From: Paenibacillus thalictri
Lineage (GTDB): Bacteria; Bacillota; Bacilli; Paenibacillales; NBRC-103111
NCBI RefSeq assembly: GCF_004307995.1
Contig: NZ_SIRE01000006.1
Span: 310,001-374,000, forward strand
DNA length: 64,000 nt
Reading direction: 5' to 3'
Shown: positions 63,952 to 64,000 of the stretch, piece by piece
Numbering within the stretch: the stretch's first letter is position 1
How the letters are laid out: every line of letters starts with the position of its first letter
Program-made: the position numbers and the translations under genes
The notes under the pieces: generated by a model
Seen by the model: only the letters and a program-made list of their open reading frames with translations
Database searches by the model: none
Told to the model about the DNA's origin: nothing

Positions 63952-63971
63952 GCAACAGCTCTAGCTGTTGC
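63952..63971. promoter_or_regulatory. Perfect inverted repeat upstream of the nine-gene operon
   Basis: GCAACAGCT / AGCTGTTGC, a 9-bp perfect inverted repeat with a 2-nt centre, 21 bp upstream of the ugpC start. The near-absence of a loop favours a protein operator over an RNA hairpin. No regulator gene is within the window on that side. Confidence 0.5.
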
Positions 63972-64000
63972 CGCCGTTATTCAGCTGCTGCGGGTCGGGA

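Overview
The window looks like chromosomal DNA of a Paenibacillus-type Gram-positive, endospore-forming bacterium (family Paenibacillaceae). This rests on the moderately GC-rich sequence, strong AGGAGG-type ribosome sites with frequent GTG/TTG starts, many carbohydrate ABC transporters of the LplB/LplC and MalF/MalG types, a YesM/YesN-type two-component pair, S-layer-homology domains, a BclB-like collagen protein and LanFEG-type ABC genes. No rRNA, tRNA, CRISPR array, prophage or intact insertion sequence is visible. The window starts inside a sugar permease gene and ends just upstream of an ABC operon.

Layout. 1-1413: two sugar ABC permeases (first one cut by the window edge). 1640-5171: glpK-eamA pair and an AEC carrier. 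5301-11003: tctCBA tripartite tricarboxylate transporter, divergent from a CitA/DcuS-type sensor and its regulator. 11194-14045: ABC importer of the TrpXYZ type. 14243-15624: ECF41 sigma factor with its carboxymuconolactone-decarboxylase partner. 15895-18588: M29 aminopeptidase and ArsB-type pump. 18834-24457: cell-surface locus (RCC1 propeller, SLH-collagen-BclB protein, double glycosyltransferase). 24607-28262: glycolate oxidase glcDF with a divergent FadR-type regulator. 28270-29674: acetyl esterase and a minimal L,D-transpeptidase. 30039-33431: IclR regulator, KdaD-like dehydratase and ketoglutarate-semialdehyde dehydrogenase. 33733-36494: NlpC/P60 hydrolase and an unusual LTA-synthase-like protein. 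37275-41767: two-component system plus LanFEG-type exporter. 41915-43984: two oxidoreductases. 44286-50940: sensor/regulator plus sugar ABC importer. 51199-54349: four small metabolic genes. 54773-63930: a nine-gene operon.

The nine-gene operon at the right end is the most novel-looking part. It joins a UgpBAEC-like importer, a TagC-like beta-propeller lipoprotein, two glycerophosphodiester phosphodiesterases without signal peptides, a galactitol-1-phosphate-type dehydrogenase and mannitol-1-phosphate dehydrogenase. The combination suggests import and breakdown of glycerophospho-polyol compounds, possibly teichoic-acid fragments; that is inference.

Non-coding structure is rich. A 172-173 bp palindromic MITE occurs twice in opposite orientation, each copy with its own 9-bp target duplication, and one copy sits in the loop of a transcription terminator. 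Two other unrelated palindromic elements lie at 15674-15824 and 44068-44284. There are likely cre sites before tctC and before a sugar-binding protein gene, a FadR-type operator between glcDF and its regulator, and a perfect inverted repeat just upstream of the nine-gene operon.
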